A stretch of DNA of 64,000 bases from contig NZ_AMRG01000004.1 in the NCBI RefSeq assembly GCF_000299895.1, positions 1-64,000 on the forward strand, in the 5' to 3' direction. The DNA comes from Idiomarina xiamenensis 10-D-4 (GTDB lineage Bacteria; Pseudomonadota; Gammaproteobacteria; Enterobacterales; Alteromonadaceae). Shown here piece by piece: positions 44,453 to 53,655 of the stretch (within the stretch, counting starts at the first letter, position 1; every line of letters starts with the position of its first letter). The notes below the pieces were generated by a model. It made no database searches. It was not told where the DNA came from and worked only from the letters and a program-made list of their open reading frames with translations. The position numbers and the translations under genes are program-made.

Positions 44453-45058
44453 ATGAAAACGTTAATGCAGTGGCTGTTAAAAGGCCTAGCAATCTTGTTA
44501 CCCATAGTCATCACCATTGCGCTAGTGCGTTGGTTATTAGTCACGGTGGAAACCGGGCTAAGTCCTATTTGGGTTGCCTTGGTTGGTGAGCAGTACTACT
44601 TTCCGGGGTTGGCGTTTTTAAGCTTTTTGTTAATAGCGGTGGTGATTGGCTTTAGTTCGCGCTGGTTATGGATCAACTCGCTCTGGCAAATGCCCGGTAA
44701 ATTCATGAATAAGATGCCGCTATTACGCAGTTTATACGGCACCATTAACGACGTATTTGACATGATGTCGGGTAAGAATTTCGCCGATGAATCGGTAGTA
44801 TTGGTATCTTTACCAAATAGTCAGTTACAGCTCATCGGTATTGTCACTAAAACCCCCGGACAAGACGACGATAAGTTGTCGCGTAACTTGAACGACGACC
44901 AAGTGGCTGTGTTTTTGCCCATGAGCTATAACGTCGGCGGCTATATGGTCATGGTGCCACGCGACTGTATTACATCACTCGACATGACACCAGCAGAAGC
45001 GCTGCAACTCACCCTCAGTGGCGGCTTGAGCAAGACCCAACATAGCAGTAAGCCTTAG
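44453..45058 (+). CDS. DUF502 family membrane protein
   Basis: A 201-aa protein with two N-terminal helices (LLKGLAILLPIVITIALVRWLL and YYFPGLAFLSFLLIAVVIGF regions) and the DUF502 block MPLLRSLYGTINDVFDMM, ending in a cytoplasmic segment VAVFLPMSYNVGGYMVMVPRDCI. DUF502 proteins are widespread inner-membrane proteins of unknown function. It starts ATGAAAACG after GAGTGA and stands alone, convergent with the yeiH pseudogene. Confidence 0.82.
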   Translation: MKTLMQWLLKGLAILLPIVITIALVRWLLVTVETGLSPIWVALVGEQYYFPGLAFLSFLLIAVVIGFSSRWLWINSLWQMPGKFMNKMPLLRSLYGTINDVFDMMSGKNFADESVVLVSLPNSQLQLIGIVTKTPGQDDDKLSRNLNDDQVAVFLPMSYNVGGYMVMVPRDCITSLDMTPAEALQLTLSGGLSKTQHSSKP

Positions 45059-45080
45059 ACCGCTATTTGACCGTTTGGCA

Positions 45081-46054
45081 TTAAAACAACGCCACCAGCA
45101 GCCAGCTAACAGCGATGAGAATGCTAAATAGCAAAGCCGCCAACAGTAGCGCTCGGACGCCGGCTTTTTTTAATACGCTGAGATGCGTGAGTACGCCCAG
45201 AGCAGCCATCGCCAAGGCTAGTAACAAGCCGGCAACGGTGGTGAAATAGTCACGCCAAGGCGCTAAAAAATCGACCCAAGAATTGGCCATGATAACGAGC
45301 AAAAAGGCGACCGCGAACCAAGGTACTTTAATACGTTTAATATCAGCGACTGAGTGAATGCCGGTCTGCTGAATCGAAATGACCAGCAGTAACGGCACCA
45401 ACATCATCACCCGGATCATTTTTTCGGTTACCGCAATGTGCGCGGCATCAGCGCTAACTGCCGCCCCCGCTACCACCACTTGCGCGACTTCATGAACCGC
45501 CGCACCGACCCATAGACCATACTGCGATTCATTAAACCCGGTCAACGGGTATAGCAGCGGATAAATAAACATCGATGCCGTGCCAAAAATTACCACCGTT
45601 GCTACCGCTACCGCCACTTTATAAGGCGCGGCCTTGATAACCGGCTCTACTGCGGCCACGGCAGCCGCACCGCAAAGCTGGCAATCAGCAATGCCGAGTG
45701 ACTGTCTAAAGCAAACCAGCGCCGGCCAACAAATACACCGACCACGGTGATCAGCGTGACCATCAATACTGCTAGCAAAATACCGTAGCTGCCGACCTGC
45801 CCGACTTCTTGCAAGGTCACATTAAATCCATACAGAATAATCGCCAAACGCAGCACCGGGCCTTTAGCCCAGTTCAGGCCCGCCTCACATTGGCCGCGCA
45901 CTGATGCGGGTAATAAATTACCCACCACAACCCCCAACACAATCGCTAAAATTAATAGTGATAAGTGCCAATCTTCAGGTAACCATAGTTTTAATAAACC
46001 GGCCATAGCGGCAACGCCGATGGCCAGCGCAATGCCTTTGATGTTTTGCTGCAT
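45081..46054 (-). pseudogene. yeiH: YeiH-family putative sulfate exporter, broken by a frameshift
   Basis: Two overlapping reading frames make one family member. The N-terminal part (46054 to about 45670) gives helices 1-4 up to LDSHSALLIAS; the rest continues in another frame with CGAAAVAAVEPVIKAAPYKVAVAVATVV, the conserved middle of YeiH proteins, through to 45081. The switch lies around 45665-45680 in TTTGCGGTGCGG. A short deletion between two GCGGT copies (TTT GCG GTA TGC GGT GCG would read FAVCGA) explains the loss of frame. The first frame adds RLPWPQ and stops at 45647; the second has an apparent ATG at 45659. Each half is well conserved, so the break is recent, or a sequencing error. 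Confidence 0.8.
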
Positions 46055-46238
46055 AAGCTTTTGAGTCCCGGAATGTATTTAGCGTGCTTATTGTAGAGCC
46101 TGAATTATTTAAATAAACCTCATTTTAGCGATAAAGCGATTAACAACGACCGTCAATGAGTAATCGTTTTCGTTATTTATACGTAGCAACAAGGACAGGT
46201 TATACTGTGTCACATTGACCAAACATGGAGGAATTGTG

Positions 46239-46889
46239 ATGAAAAAGGTTGCGGTAATTTTATCGGGCTGTGGCGTTTTTGATGGTGCGGAAGTCAACGA
46301 AGCGGTATTGACACTGCTACATATCGAAAAAGGTGGAGCGAGCTATCAGTGTTTCGCACCAGATATCGAGCAAATGCATGTCATCAATCATTTAACAGGC
46401 GAGCCGCAGCAACAACAACGCAATGTTTTGGTCGAGGCTGCCCGTATTGCACGAGGCAAAATAAAACCACTCACCGAACTGAAGGTTGACGATTTCGACG
46501 CCCTACTGGTACCGGGTGGCTTTGGCGCAGCCAAAAACTTGTGTGATTTCGCGGTAAAAGGTGCCGAGGCCAGCGTACAAAAAGACATGCTACATGCCGC
46601 TCAGGCATTTGCTAAAGCCGGTAAAGCGGCTGGCTATATGTGCATCGCCCCGGCCATGTTGCCGTTGCTATACGGGCGTGGCGTTAAACTGACTATTGGT
46701 AACGACGCCGACACCGCGCAAGCGATTAACAAACTGGGCGGTGAGCACATTGACTGTGCAGTCGATAATATCGTCATTGATGATCAGCACAAGTTGGTGA
46801 CAACCCCGGCTTATATGCTAGCCGAGAATCTATTACAAGCCGATGCCGGTATTGGCAAATTAGTCGCTAAAGTCTTAGCGCTGGCTTAG
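46239..46889 (+). CDS. elbB: ElbB, isoprenoid-associated DJ-1/PfpI-family glyoxalase
   Basis: A 216-aa DJ-1/PfpI-superfamily protein starting MKKVAVILSGCGVFDGAEVNE. LLVPGGFGAAKNLCDFAVKG and the catalytic Cys elbow MCIAPAMLPLL match ElbB (formerly YhbL/SCRP-27A), reported to have glyoxalase activity. The ATG at 46239 follows GGAGG; an upstream in-frame TTG lies in the leader. Monocistronic, convergent with the Nudix gene. Confidence 0.9.
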   Translation: MKKVAVILSGCGVFDGAEVNEAVLTLLHIEKGGASYQCFAPDIEQMHVINHLTGEPQQQQRNVLVEAARIARGKIKPLTELKVDDFDALLVPGGFGAAKNLCDFAVKGAEASVQKDMLHAAQAFAKAGKAAGYMCIAPAMLPLLYGRGVKLTIGNDADTAQAINKLGGEHIDCAVDNIVIDDQHKLVTTPAYMLAENLLQADAGIGKLVAKVLALA

Positions 46890-46908
46890 TCTGTTGCCGC
46901 TAATACCG

Positions 46909-47310
46909 TTATAAACGTTGCTGCTGATGCAGTTGTTGCATCAGCAGCTGTAACGCTAGCGAGCAACGCGGCAAGTCTGCCATAGATAACCAGGCTAGCT
47001 CGGCAATTTCGGCGGCCGCTTGTAAATGCCCATCATAATCAGCAAAGTAGCAGCGTAAGCGTACTTCAGTACCATCATTTTTTGCATCTGCCTGTGCTCG
47101 CAGTTCGTCATAAAAATGCAGTGACTGAGGTCGTAACCGCACCGTCAACTCTTCACCGATTTCACGACACAGCGCTTGCTCATCGCTTTCGCCCGCATCA
47201 CGCTTGCCGCCTGGCAGATAAAACTTATCTTTGCCATGTGAGCGTACCGCCAGTAAAGCGTTGTCGGCAATGAGTATCCAACCCAATTTATCAATTAATG
47301 CGAGCGCCAT
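46909..47310 (-). CDS. Nudix hydrolase
   Basis: A 133-aa Nudix protein. The Nudix box reads GGKRDAGESDEQALCREIGEEL, matching G-x5-E-x7-R-E-U-x-E-E. KFYLPGG precedes it. It hydrolyses a nucleoside diphosphate linked to some moiety; the substrate is unknown. It lies 57 bases downstream of the ArsR-family gene on the same strand but has no obvious link to zinc. Confidence 0.85.
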   Translation of the reverse strand: MALALIDKLGWILIADNALLAVRSHGKDKFYLPGGKRDAGESDEQALCREIGEELTVRLRPQSLHFYDELRAQADAKNDGTEVRLRCYFADYDGHLQAAAEIAELAWLSMADLPRCSLALQLLMQQLHQQQRL

Positions 47311-47367
47311 TGTCTATTTCCTTAATTAACTATGGTTAAGCATATCGCTTACTCAACCGCTATTGGC

Positions 47368-47685
47368 TTAGTCCTCGGCGTCTTCTTCAGCGATATGATG
47401 CACCATATCGTGCAGCATATCGCGTACATGCTCGTCGGCTAGTTCATAAAACACATGCTTTGCCTGACGTTCACCGCGTACCAAACGAGCCCCTTTGAGT
47501 AATCGTAAATGGTGACTGACCAGTGTTTGTGAAAGCTCCAAATGGGTTGCAATATCACCTACGGCACGCGGCTCAGGCAAGCAATACATTAAGATACGCA
47601 ACCGATTCGGGTCACCTAACAAGCGAAAAGTCTCCGCTAAAATAGTGACTTGCTGTTTATCCAGCGTCGGTACTTGGCATCCCAT
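47368..47685 (-). CDS. ArsR/SmtB-family metal-responsive repressor
   Basis: A 105-aa winged-helix repressor. LLGDPNRLRILMYCL and LELSQTLVSHHLRLLKGARLVRGERQ are the DNA-binding core. The last helix has DEH, then HH followed by E, which fits the alpha5 Zn site of CzrA/SmtB-type sensors (D-x-H ... H-x2-H/E). No alpha3N Cys motif is present. It follows the zinc exporter by 37 bases and would release the exporter promoter when zinc rises; the 22-bp palindrome at 48741 is its likely operator. Confidence 0.88.
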   Translation of the reverse strand: MGCQVPTLDKQQVTILAETFRLLGDPNRLRILMYCLPEPRAVGDIATHLELSQTLVSHHLRLLKGARLVRGERQAKHVFYELADEHVRDMLHDMVHHIAEEDAED

Positions 47686-47722
47686 GACATCTCTCCTTAA
47701 ATTGACGGCTTAACTAACCGCG

Positions 47723-48724
47723 TTAGTGGTGGTGGTGATGCCCCGCCAGTGCCTGCGCATCTATGTTTTCTAAACTGCAGCTAGTCGCATGCTGGGCCTT
47801 GCTCCGCTGCTGCTTGCCTTGATTCCAATCAATCGCCACCGTGACATGCTCAATATCGAATTGTGTCAGCAGTTCATGCTCAACCGCCTGAGCGACTTCT
47901 CGCGCCTGTTCGTCAAGCTTAGGTCGCACATGCAAGGTTGCTAACGCTCGCCCCGAGGTGATCAGCCACACATGCACGTGACTAACATCGGCAACCCCCT
48001 CAATGTGTTGACAAAGATAATCCTTAAGCTGGGCCGGAGTCGCGTTGTCGGGCGCACCCTCTAATAATATATGCAACGACTTAACCAGTAGCTTCCAAGC
48101 ACTACGTAAAATAATGAGTGCCACCAGCAGGGACAAAATCGGGTCTATCGGCGTCCAACCGGTCCAGTAGATGACAGCCGCGGCGATGATCGCACCAATC
48201 GAGCCCAACAAGTCGCCCATCACGTGTAACACCGCGCCTTTGATGTTGACATGCTCGGTATCACCGCGGGTTAAAATCCAGAACACCAGCACATTCACAA
48301 TTAAGCCAATCACCGCTACTATCAGCATCGGTCCGGCTAGCACCTCGTGTGGCTGGTTAAAACGTTGCCATGCCTCATAAGCAATCCAAATAACGATGGC
48401 AAACAGTGTTATCGCGTTAATAAAGCCGGCTATCACTTCAAACCGTAAATAACCGAATGTGCGTTTATGATCAGCACCACGTCGACCAAAACGAAACGCC
48501 GCATAAGCTAACGCCAGCGCCGCGGCATCGGTCAACATATGACCAGCGTCGGCAAGCAGTGCCAGTGAACCGGATAGCCAACCACCAACCACTTCGACCA
48601 ACATAAAGGTGAAAATTAAAAAGAACGACAACAGTACCTTTTTTTCGTTAGCACCGGTGACGCTGTGGTCATGGCTGTGACCATGGTGGTGGTCGTCATG
48701 GTGATGCATATGGGAATGACTCAT
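47723..48724 (-). CDS. Cation diffusion facilitator zinc exporter (ZitB/CzcD type)
   Basis: A 333-aa CDF protein with six membrane helices. The N terminus is His-rich (MSHSHMHHHDDHHHGHSHDHS) and the C terminus ends GHHHHH. Metal sites are visible as LLADAGHMLTDA in helix 2 and LHVMGDLLGS in helix 5, each the H-x3-D pattern of Zn-specific CDF proteins. It would export zinc (perhaps cobalt) from the cytoplasm using protons. It is the first gene of a unit with the ArsR-family sensor, whose operator lies 17 bases upstream of its start. Confidence 0.92.
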   Translation of the reverse strand: MSHSHMHHHDDHHHGHSHDHSVTGANEKKVLLSFFLIFTFMLVEVVGGWLSGSLALLADAGHMLTDAAALALAYAAFRFGRRGADHKRTFGYLRFEVIAGFINAITLFAIVIWIAYEAWQRFNQPHEVLAGPMLIVAVIGLIVNVLVFWILTRGDTEHVNIKGAVLHVMGDLLGSIGAIIAAAVIYWTGWTPIDPILSLLVALIILRSAWKLLVKSLHILLEGAPDNATPAQLKDYLCQHIEGVADVSHVHVWLITSGRALATLHVRPKLDEQAREVAQAVEHELLTQFDIEHVTVAIDWNQGKQQRSKAQHATSCSLENIDAQALAGHHHHH

Positions 48725-48740
48725 AAAGCCTCAAAACAAA

Positions 48741-48762
48741 TATATGAACAATTGTTCATATA
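48741..48762. promoter_or_regulatory. Perfect 22-bp palindromic operator of the zinc-exporter operon
   Basis: ATATGAACAATTGTTCATAT (48742-48761), plus a T and A flank, is a perfect palindrome and matches the 12-2-12 operator type (TGAACA-AT-TGTTCA) of SmtB/CzrA/ZiaR repressors. It lies immediately upstream of the exporter start. Confidence 0.82.
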
Positions 48763-48806
48763 ATCACATCAATTAGCTTGTTGATCAAGCTTGATGATCG
48801 ACGCAC

Positions 48807-49190
48807 CTACATTCGAAACTCCAACTCATCGTTCGTTCGGTATAATTTATCGGCGACATCGTTAAATAACCCGGATAAAGTGCTCTTTAAATAAATTTGA
48901 AATTTTTCGTTAGCCAAAGTTCGTTCAAAAACCGTCGTTGGCAAGAAGCGTTGCATCTCACTTTGAAAACTCTTATCCGCGATAATCGTTGGTAATTTCA
49001 AGATGAGATCGCTGAGCATTTCGTGATAATTATCAAGCCTATAGTCATCGAGTAAACCAGCTCTTTCAAGTGAGTAGAGAATGTCATAGTGCAATAACTC
49101 TTTCTCAACCACAGCTCTCATGTGACCCATCTCGCGCGAGGCCATCGCGCGTTCGACTAGCTGCAAAAAGTTTTGTCTATCGATTTTTAT
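48807..49190 (-). pseudogene. AbiEii-type toxin, internally deleted and without a normal start codon
   Basis: The frame contains both ends of an AbiEii nucleotidyltransferase toxin but not its middle. Residues MRAVVEKELLHYDILYSLERAGLLDD match the conserved toxin N terminus, and MLSDLILKLPTIIADKSFQSE then FLPTTVFERTL match the C-terminal region. Between them the segment with the G-G-T-x-L-R ... D-L-D-F nucleotidyltransferase core is missing; about 120-130 codons remain against roughly 290 usual. The natural start, overlapping the antitoxin stop, reads ATA (49190-49188: ATA AAA ATC GAT AGA CAA) where ATG is expected. A TTG at 49166 gives a 119-aa frame. Together these lesions suggest a dead toxin. 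Confidence 0.78.
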
Positions 49191-49716
49191 TTAACACCTC
49201 TTGATCGAGCAAGTGCAGATTCCTACCGACCCTTCTTAAGTCACGCAATGCTGTCGAAACTCGCGCTAGTCGTAGTGGCCGATCAACATCAATTGAATCA
49301 TCAAGGATGTCGGTGATTTGTCGTTTAGTATGCGTGAATTCGATAGTACCGAAGGGCGTTTTGTATTCAGCCGAGCGTCCCGTCGTCATGATCGTTAAAC
49401 GGTCAACGGGCACTTGAGAAATTACACCATATTCAGAAAGCGCCGATTCTAGACTGACATAGTTATACTCGCCGCGACGTAACGTTTTAGCTATTTGTTC
49501 CAGTACTTCGCTGGGCTTCGATATATGAAGTGAATAAACAAACACACCATTACTAGCCCGCACCAGCAAGTTATCCTCAATCAAACGTTTAATACCGGCG
49601 CGTAGACTCGCCTTTCCGTCCTCATGAAATATTTTTTTTAAGTCAGACAACGCATAGACATAACGGCCTTGTTCGCCGTATTTTGAAAATGCTTTAAGTG
49701 CATCAAGCTTCTTCAT
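49177..49716 (-). CDS. AbiEi-type antitoxin and repressor
   Basis: A 179-aa protein with the AbiEi layout: an N-terminal winged helix (MKKLDALKAFSKYG ... SDLKKIFHEDGKASLRAGIKRLIEDNLLVRASNGVFVY) and a C-terminal domain (YVSLESALSEYGVISQVPV, TPFGTIEFTHTKRQ). In type IV systems such as S. agalactiae AbiE, this protein neutralises the nucleotidyltransferase toxin and represses the operon through inverted repeats. Here it appears intact while the toxin is not. The ATG at 49716 follows AAGG; longer reading to 49788 would cross the operator. It is upstream of the toxin remnant, overlapping it by 14 bases. Confidence 0.82.
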   Translation of the reverse strand: MKKLDALKAFSKYGEQGRYVYALSDLKKIFHEDGKASLRAGIKRLIEDNLLVRASNGVFVYSLHISKPSEVLEQIAKTLRRGEYNYVSLESALSEYGVISQVPVDRLTIMTTGRSAEYKTPFGTIEFTHTKRQITDILDDSIDVDRPLRLARVSTALRDLRRVGRNLHLLDQEVLNKNR

Positions 49717-49723
49717 AACAACC

Positions 49724-49773
49724 TTCAAGTCTACAAAAATAACACTTTTAAGTATCATTAGTGTAGACTTGAA
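49724..49773. promoter_or_regulatory. Inverted repeat upstream of the AbiEi-type gene (autoregulatory operator)
   Basis: TTCAAGTCTACA (49724-49735) and TGTAGACTTGAA (49762-49773) are perfect 12-bp arms, 26 bases apart, in the promoter region just upstream of the antitoxin ATG. AbiEi proteins bind paired inverted repeats at this position in known systems. Confidence 0.75.
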
Positions 49774-49833
49774 TGGTGATGTGTACAACTGCTCGTTAAG
49801 CTTAAAGCCAGTTGAAGGTAGCCAATAGATAAA

Positions 49834-50421
49834 CTACGAGCCGTCGGCGGAAATGCGTGATGCAACAGCGCCTTGCTGGCCTTTGTATTTGGCGTCTAAA
49901 CGTTTGTTGTATGGGCGTGCGCAGGGTTGGTTGAGGGTTTCAAAACTGATGGCGCCAATTTTCATACCCGGACGCAACGCCAACGGTAATTTGCCACCAT
50001 TATAAAACTCCAACACGATTTGTCCCGACCAACCTGGGTCGATGCGATGCGCGGTAACATGCACCATCAACCCTAAGCGTGCCAGCGAGGAGCGACCATC
50101 TAACCAACCGACCATATCGTCTGGTAAGGTGATTGCCTCGTGGGTTACCGCTAAGGCAAACTCACCGGGATGAATGAAGAATGCTCGCTCGTCAGACAAA
50201 TGAATCGGATCGCTCATGACCTGATTGATGGCTTGTTCAATTTCTGAGCGTGGACCACTAATATCAATATAAGGTGCGGCGTGATCTTGCAGCACACGAA
50301 ATTCGTTACCCAAATGAATATCCAGTGTCACGCCGGAAATATTCTGTGTTTGTGGCGCGGGCTCTACGCCAATAATGCCCTTTGCTAAATACGCTTCAAT
50401 TTCGGTATCGGTTAAGCGCAT
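49834..50421 (-). CDS. dcd: dCTP deaminase
   Basis: A 195-aa enzyme converting dCTP to dUTP for thymidylate synthesis. Typical blocks are [53 protein letters not shown] and [23 protein letters not shown]; Glu in VLEFYNGG and Ser/Arg in GRSS are the active-site positions. Length is normal. It lies 40 bases downstream of apbC in the same direction, a pairing seen in E. coli-like genomes. Confidence 0.95.
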   Translation of the reverse strand: MRLTDTEIEAYLAKGIIGVEPAPQTQNISGVTLDIHLGNEFRVLQDHAAPYIDISGPRSEIEQAINQVMSDPIHLSDERAFFIHPGEFALAVTHEAITLPDDMVGWLDGRSSLARLGLMVHVTAHRIDPGWSGQIVLEFYNGGKLPLALRPGMKIGAISFETLNQPCARPYNKRLDAKYKGQQGAVASRISADGS

Positions 50422-50461
50422 GATGCCACCTGTTATTGCTACGGTTCAAAACTGACTGACA

Positions 50462-51469
50462 CTATACCCGATCATGTCGTTGATAGTACAAGTTTGCCGT
50501 TAAAAACGCGGCACTGTCGCGCATTTGCGCAGCAATCGCGCTGTCGGCATGCTGACGATTATAGGGTACTCCCTGATCCAGACTTTCGCGCAACGGCGCG
50601 AATAGCGGCCATTGACCTAACAGCGGCACGCCCTGTTCAGCAGCCACTTGGGCGCCACCAGAGTCACCAAAAATAGCCTCTTGATGACCACAGCTGGGGC
50701 ACTGATAAACGCTCATATTCTCTAACACGCCAAGCAATGGAATATCGAGCTTATTAAACATTGCAATGCCCTTTTGCGCATCGGCTAACGCCACCGTCTG
50801 TGGAGTAGTCACGACCAGCGCGCCGGTAACGGGTAATTTTTGCGCCATGGTTAGCTGAATATCACCGGTACCCGGTGGCATGTCGACTAATAGATAATCT
50901 AACTGTGGCCAATCGGTATCCTTAAACAGTTGTTGTAGCGCCGCGCTGGCCATCGGCCCGCGCCATATGGTGGCATCTTTATCGGCAACCAGATAACCCA
51001 GCGAGTTAACCTGCAAATCATGTACCTGTTGCGGGATCATTTTATTACGCGAGGTGAACTGTAAGCTATCGCTGGCTCGCCCCAGCATCGTCGGAATCGA
51101 CGGCCCATAAATATCGGCATCAATAATACCGACACGCGCCCCGAGTTGCTGTAACGCTATCGCCAACGACACCGTTACCGATGATTTTCCCACGCCACCT
51201 TTACCCGACGACACCACAATCACGTTGCCGGTACGCATGGGTAGTTCCGGTTGCGAGTTGCGTAGCCGTTCAATCTGTGGTGCTAGCTGCCACTGCCAGC
51301 CACTCAAACCAGCGGCTTCAATAACTTCATGCAAGCCCTGCTGGCTCAATAAAAACGGTAACCGCAGAGTCACCGTTTGCTGCTCAATGGTAATCCATTG
51401 CGGCGCAATACCGTGCGGAAAGTAACGGGTTTTCAGGGCGCCTAACTGCGCCACAATTTGACTCGACAT
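50462..51469 (-). CDS. apbC: Iron-sulfur cluster carrier ATPase ApbC/Mrp
   Basis: A 335-aa P-loop ATPase that holds and delivers Fe-S clusters. An N-terminal MIP18/DUF59-like segment (about 1-75) precedes the deviant Walker A SSGKGGVGKSSVTVSLA. LLVDMPPGTGDIQLTMAQ and ENMSVYQCPSCGHQ follow, the last with the cluster-binding C-x-x-C pair. The ATG at 51469 follows GGAGTGTTC. It is divergent from metG and precedes dcd. Confidence 0.93.
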   Translation of the reverse strand: MSSQIVAQLGALKTRYFPHGIAPQWITIEQQTVTLRLPFLLSQQGLHEVIEAAGLSGWQWQLAPQIERLRNSQPELPMRTGNVIVVSSGKGGVGKSSVTVSLAIALQQLGARVGIIDADIYGPSIPTMLGRASDSLQFTSRNKMIPQQVHDLQVNSLGYLVADKDATIWRGPMASAALQQLFKDTDWPQLDYLLVDMPPGTGDIQLTMAQKLPVTGALVVTTPQTVALADAQKGIAMFNKLDIPLLGVLENMSVYQCPSCGHQEAIFGDSGGAQVAAEQGVPLLGQWPLFAPLRESLDQGVPYNRQHADSAIAAQMRDSAAFLTANLYYQRHDRV

Positions 51470-51625
51470 GAACACTCCTGATAGCTGTGTACCGCGTGGC
51501 TTTTATGCTAAACTGCCGACGTGATTTTATAACGTTGGTGGCGTCATTCGGCAATGCGCCGTTAGCTAGCCAACGCAACGCATTTCGTTTTTAACGCATC
51601 CATAACAAGAGAAGCAAACACACGC

Positions 51626-53380
51626 ATGGCATCCGTATCTCGCAAAATTCTTGTCACTAACGCCCTGCCATACGCCAATGGCCCGATTCATATCGGCCAT
51701 ATGCTGGGCTATATCCAGGCCGATATCTGGGTACGTTTTCAAAAACTTCGTGGCCACGAGTGCCACTACATGTGCGCCGACGACGCTCATGGTACGCCAA
51801 TCATGCTTAAAGCGCAGCAATTGGGCATCAGCCCTGAGCAGATGATTGCCGACATGAAAGCCGCCCACGAAGCAGACTTTGCTGATTTTAATGTGGCGTT
51901 TGATCATTATTATTCAACCCATAGTCCAGAAAACCGTGACTTAGCTGAGGTCATTTATGGCCGTCTACGCGACAACGGTTACATCAAAACCGAAGTGATC
52001 GAACAATTATTCGATCCAGAAAAGTCGATGTTCTTACCCGACCGCTTTGTCAAAGGCGATTGTCCAGAGTGCGGTGCCGAAGATCAGTATGGTGACAACT
52101 GCGATGTCTGTGGTGCGACTTATGCTCCCACCGATTTAAAAAATCCGCGTTCAGCGGTATCCGGTGCCACACCTGAACTGCGTGAATCCGAGCATTACTT
52201 CTTTGATCTACCGGCTTTTGCCGACATGTTGAAAGCGTGGACACGCTCGGGCTCATTACAGCCAGAAATGGCGAATAAACTGAACGAATGGTTCGAAAGC
52301 GGTTTACAACGCTGGGATATCTCTCGCGATGCGCCCTATTTTGGCTTTGAAATCCCCGATGCCCCGGGCAAGTACTTTTATGTCTGGCTAGATGCGCCGA
52401 TTGGCTATATGAGTAGCTTCCGCCACTACTGCGAACAAACTGGTAACGCCGATTGGGATAGTTTCTGGCGTGCCGATAGCGCCGCCGAGCTTTACCACTT
52501 TATCGGCAAAGACATCATCTACTTCCATAGTTTGTTCTGGCCAGCCATGTTAAAAGGCGCCAATTTCCGCCAGCCGACTAACGTTTGGGCACACGGTTTT
52601 ATTACCGTTAACGGCACCAAAATGTCTAAATCTAAAGGCACGTTTATTCAAGCTCGCACCTACTTGGATCATTTAGATCCCGATTATCTGCGTTATTATT
52701 TTGCCGCCAAGCTAACCAGCCGTATCGACGACTTAGATTTGAACCTGACCGATTTCGCGCAACGGGTTAACGCCGACTTAGTCGGTAAAGTGGTTAATAT
52801 CGCCAGCCGCTGCGCTGGCTTTATTAGCAAAAAATTCGACGGCAAGTTATCACAGCAAATCGCCGAACCCGAGTTACTGGCGCGTTTTCAACAAGCCGCC
52901 GACAGCATTGCCGAGAGCTTTGAAAAACGCGAATTTGCGCGCGCGATGCGCGACATTATGGCGCTAGCCGACGAGGCCAACGGTTATATTGCCGATCGTG
53001 AACCTTGGCAGCTGGCTAAAGATCCCGAACGCCAACAAGATGTGCACGACATTTGCTCAATGGGGATTCATTTATTTCGCATATTAATGATTTATTTAAC
53101 GCCAGTGGTGCCCGAACTTGCGCACCGTGTACAAGACTTCCTCAACGACGAGTTTAGCTGGGACAGCGCGCAACAGGTGTTAACTGGCCACGACATCAAC
53201 AAATTTAAAGCGCTATTGCAGCGCGTCGATATGGATAACGTCGAAAAAATGATTGCAGATTCGAAACAACAGAATACCGCTAACGCAGCATCGGCTGGGG
53301 GGACGAATTGGCAAACGATCCGATTGCCGACACCATCACTATCGACGACTTTGCCAAAGTCGATCTGCGCGTTGCGTTGA
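51626..53380 (+). CDS. metG: Methionyl-tRNA synthetase, catalytic part (frame ends early after a G6 tract)
   Basis: The enzyme charges tRNA-Met. [16 protein letters not shown] carries the HIGH motif, C-x2-C/C-x2-C zinc-binding knuckles are in [19 protein letters not shown], and KMSKSKGTF is the KMSKS loop. Residues 1 to about 558 are a normal MetG core and anticodon domain. After GCATCGGCT GGGGGG (G run 53297-53302) the frame continues into 27 unrelated residues and stops at 53380, while the expected C-terminal tRNA-binding domain continues in another frame from 53308. A seventh G would rejoin them, as A-S-A-G-G-D-E-L. Full MetG is about 675 aa. The core alone should still catalyse. Confidence 0.9.
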   Translation: MASVSRKILVTNALPYANGPIHIGHMLGYIQADIWVRFQKLRGHECHYMCADDAHGTPIMLKAQQLGISPEQMIADMKAAHEADFADFNVAFDHYYSTHSPENRDLAEVIYGRLRDNGYIKTEVIEQLFDPEKSMFLPDRFVKGDCPECGAEDQYGDNCDVCGATYAPTDLKNPRSAVSGATPELRESEHYFFDLPAFADMLKAWTRSGSLQPEMANKLNEWFESGLQRWDISRDAPYFGFEIPDAPGKYFYVWLDAPIGYMSSFRHYCEQTGNADWDSFWRADSAAELYHFIGKDIIYFHSLFWPAMLKGANFRQPTNVWAHGFITVNGTKMSKSKGTFIQARTYLDHLDPDYLRYYFAAKLTSRIDDLDLNLTDFAQRVNADLVGKVVNIASRCAGFISKKFDGKLSQQIAEPELLARFQQAADSIAESFEKREFARAMRDIMALADEANGYIADREPWQLAKDPERQQDVHDICSMGIHLFRILMIYLTPVVPELAHRVQDFLNDEFSWDSAQQVLTGHDINKFKALLQRVDMDNVEKMIADSKQQNTANAASAGGTNWQTIRLPTPSLSTTLPKSICALR

Positions 53381-53655
53381 TTGCTAACGCCGAGCCTGTT
53401 GAAGGCGCCGATAAACTGATTAAGTTAACGCTTGACCTGGGTGGTGAAACTCGTCAAGTGTTTGCGGGTATCAAATCGGCCTACGATCCGGCTGAGTTAG
53501 TTGGTCAGCATACCGTCATGGTCGCCAATCTAGCACCGCGAAAAATGCGTTTTGGCTTGTCTGAGGGAATGGTTTTAGCCGCCGGTCCGGGTGGTAAAGA
53601 ACTGTTCATCATGAACCCGCACGACGGCGCAAAACCCGGCATGAAGGTTAAATAA
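53308..53655 (+). CDS. metG: C-terminal tRNA-binding domain of MetG, in a separate frame
   Basis: 115 codons with a Trbp111/OB-fold tRNA-binding domain: [37 protein letters not shown], then [34 protein letters not shown] and [17 protein letters not shown]. This is the dimerisation and tRNA-binding part normally fused to MetG. A TTG at 53308 preceded by GGGGGGACGAA could in principle restart translation, giving a free domain as in organisms with separate Trbp111. A single-base loss at the G tract is the simpler explanation. The rlmI start directly follows its stop codon. Confidence 0.82.
   Translation: MANDPIADTITIDDFAKVDLRVALIANAEPVEGADKLIKLTLDLGGETRQVFAGIKSAYDPAELVGQHTVMVANLAPRKMRFGLSEGMVLAAGPGGKELFIMNPHDGAKPGMKVK

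Noticed and set aside
47723-48724. The terminal HHHHH of the CDF protein as an engineered tag
   Set aside because: CDF exporters often have His-rich ends, and the flanking DNA is normal chromosome.
53280-53330. Programmed ribosomal frameshifting in metG
   Set aside because: There is no slippery heptamer or following pseudoknot that I can see, and MetG is not known to use it; a base loss at the G run is simpler.
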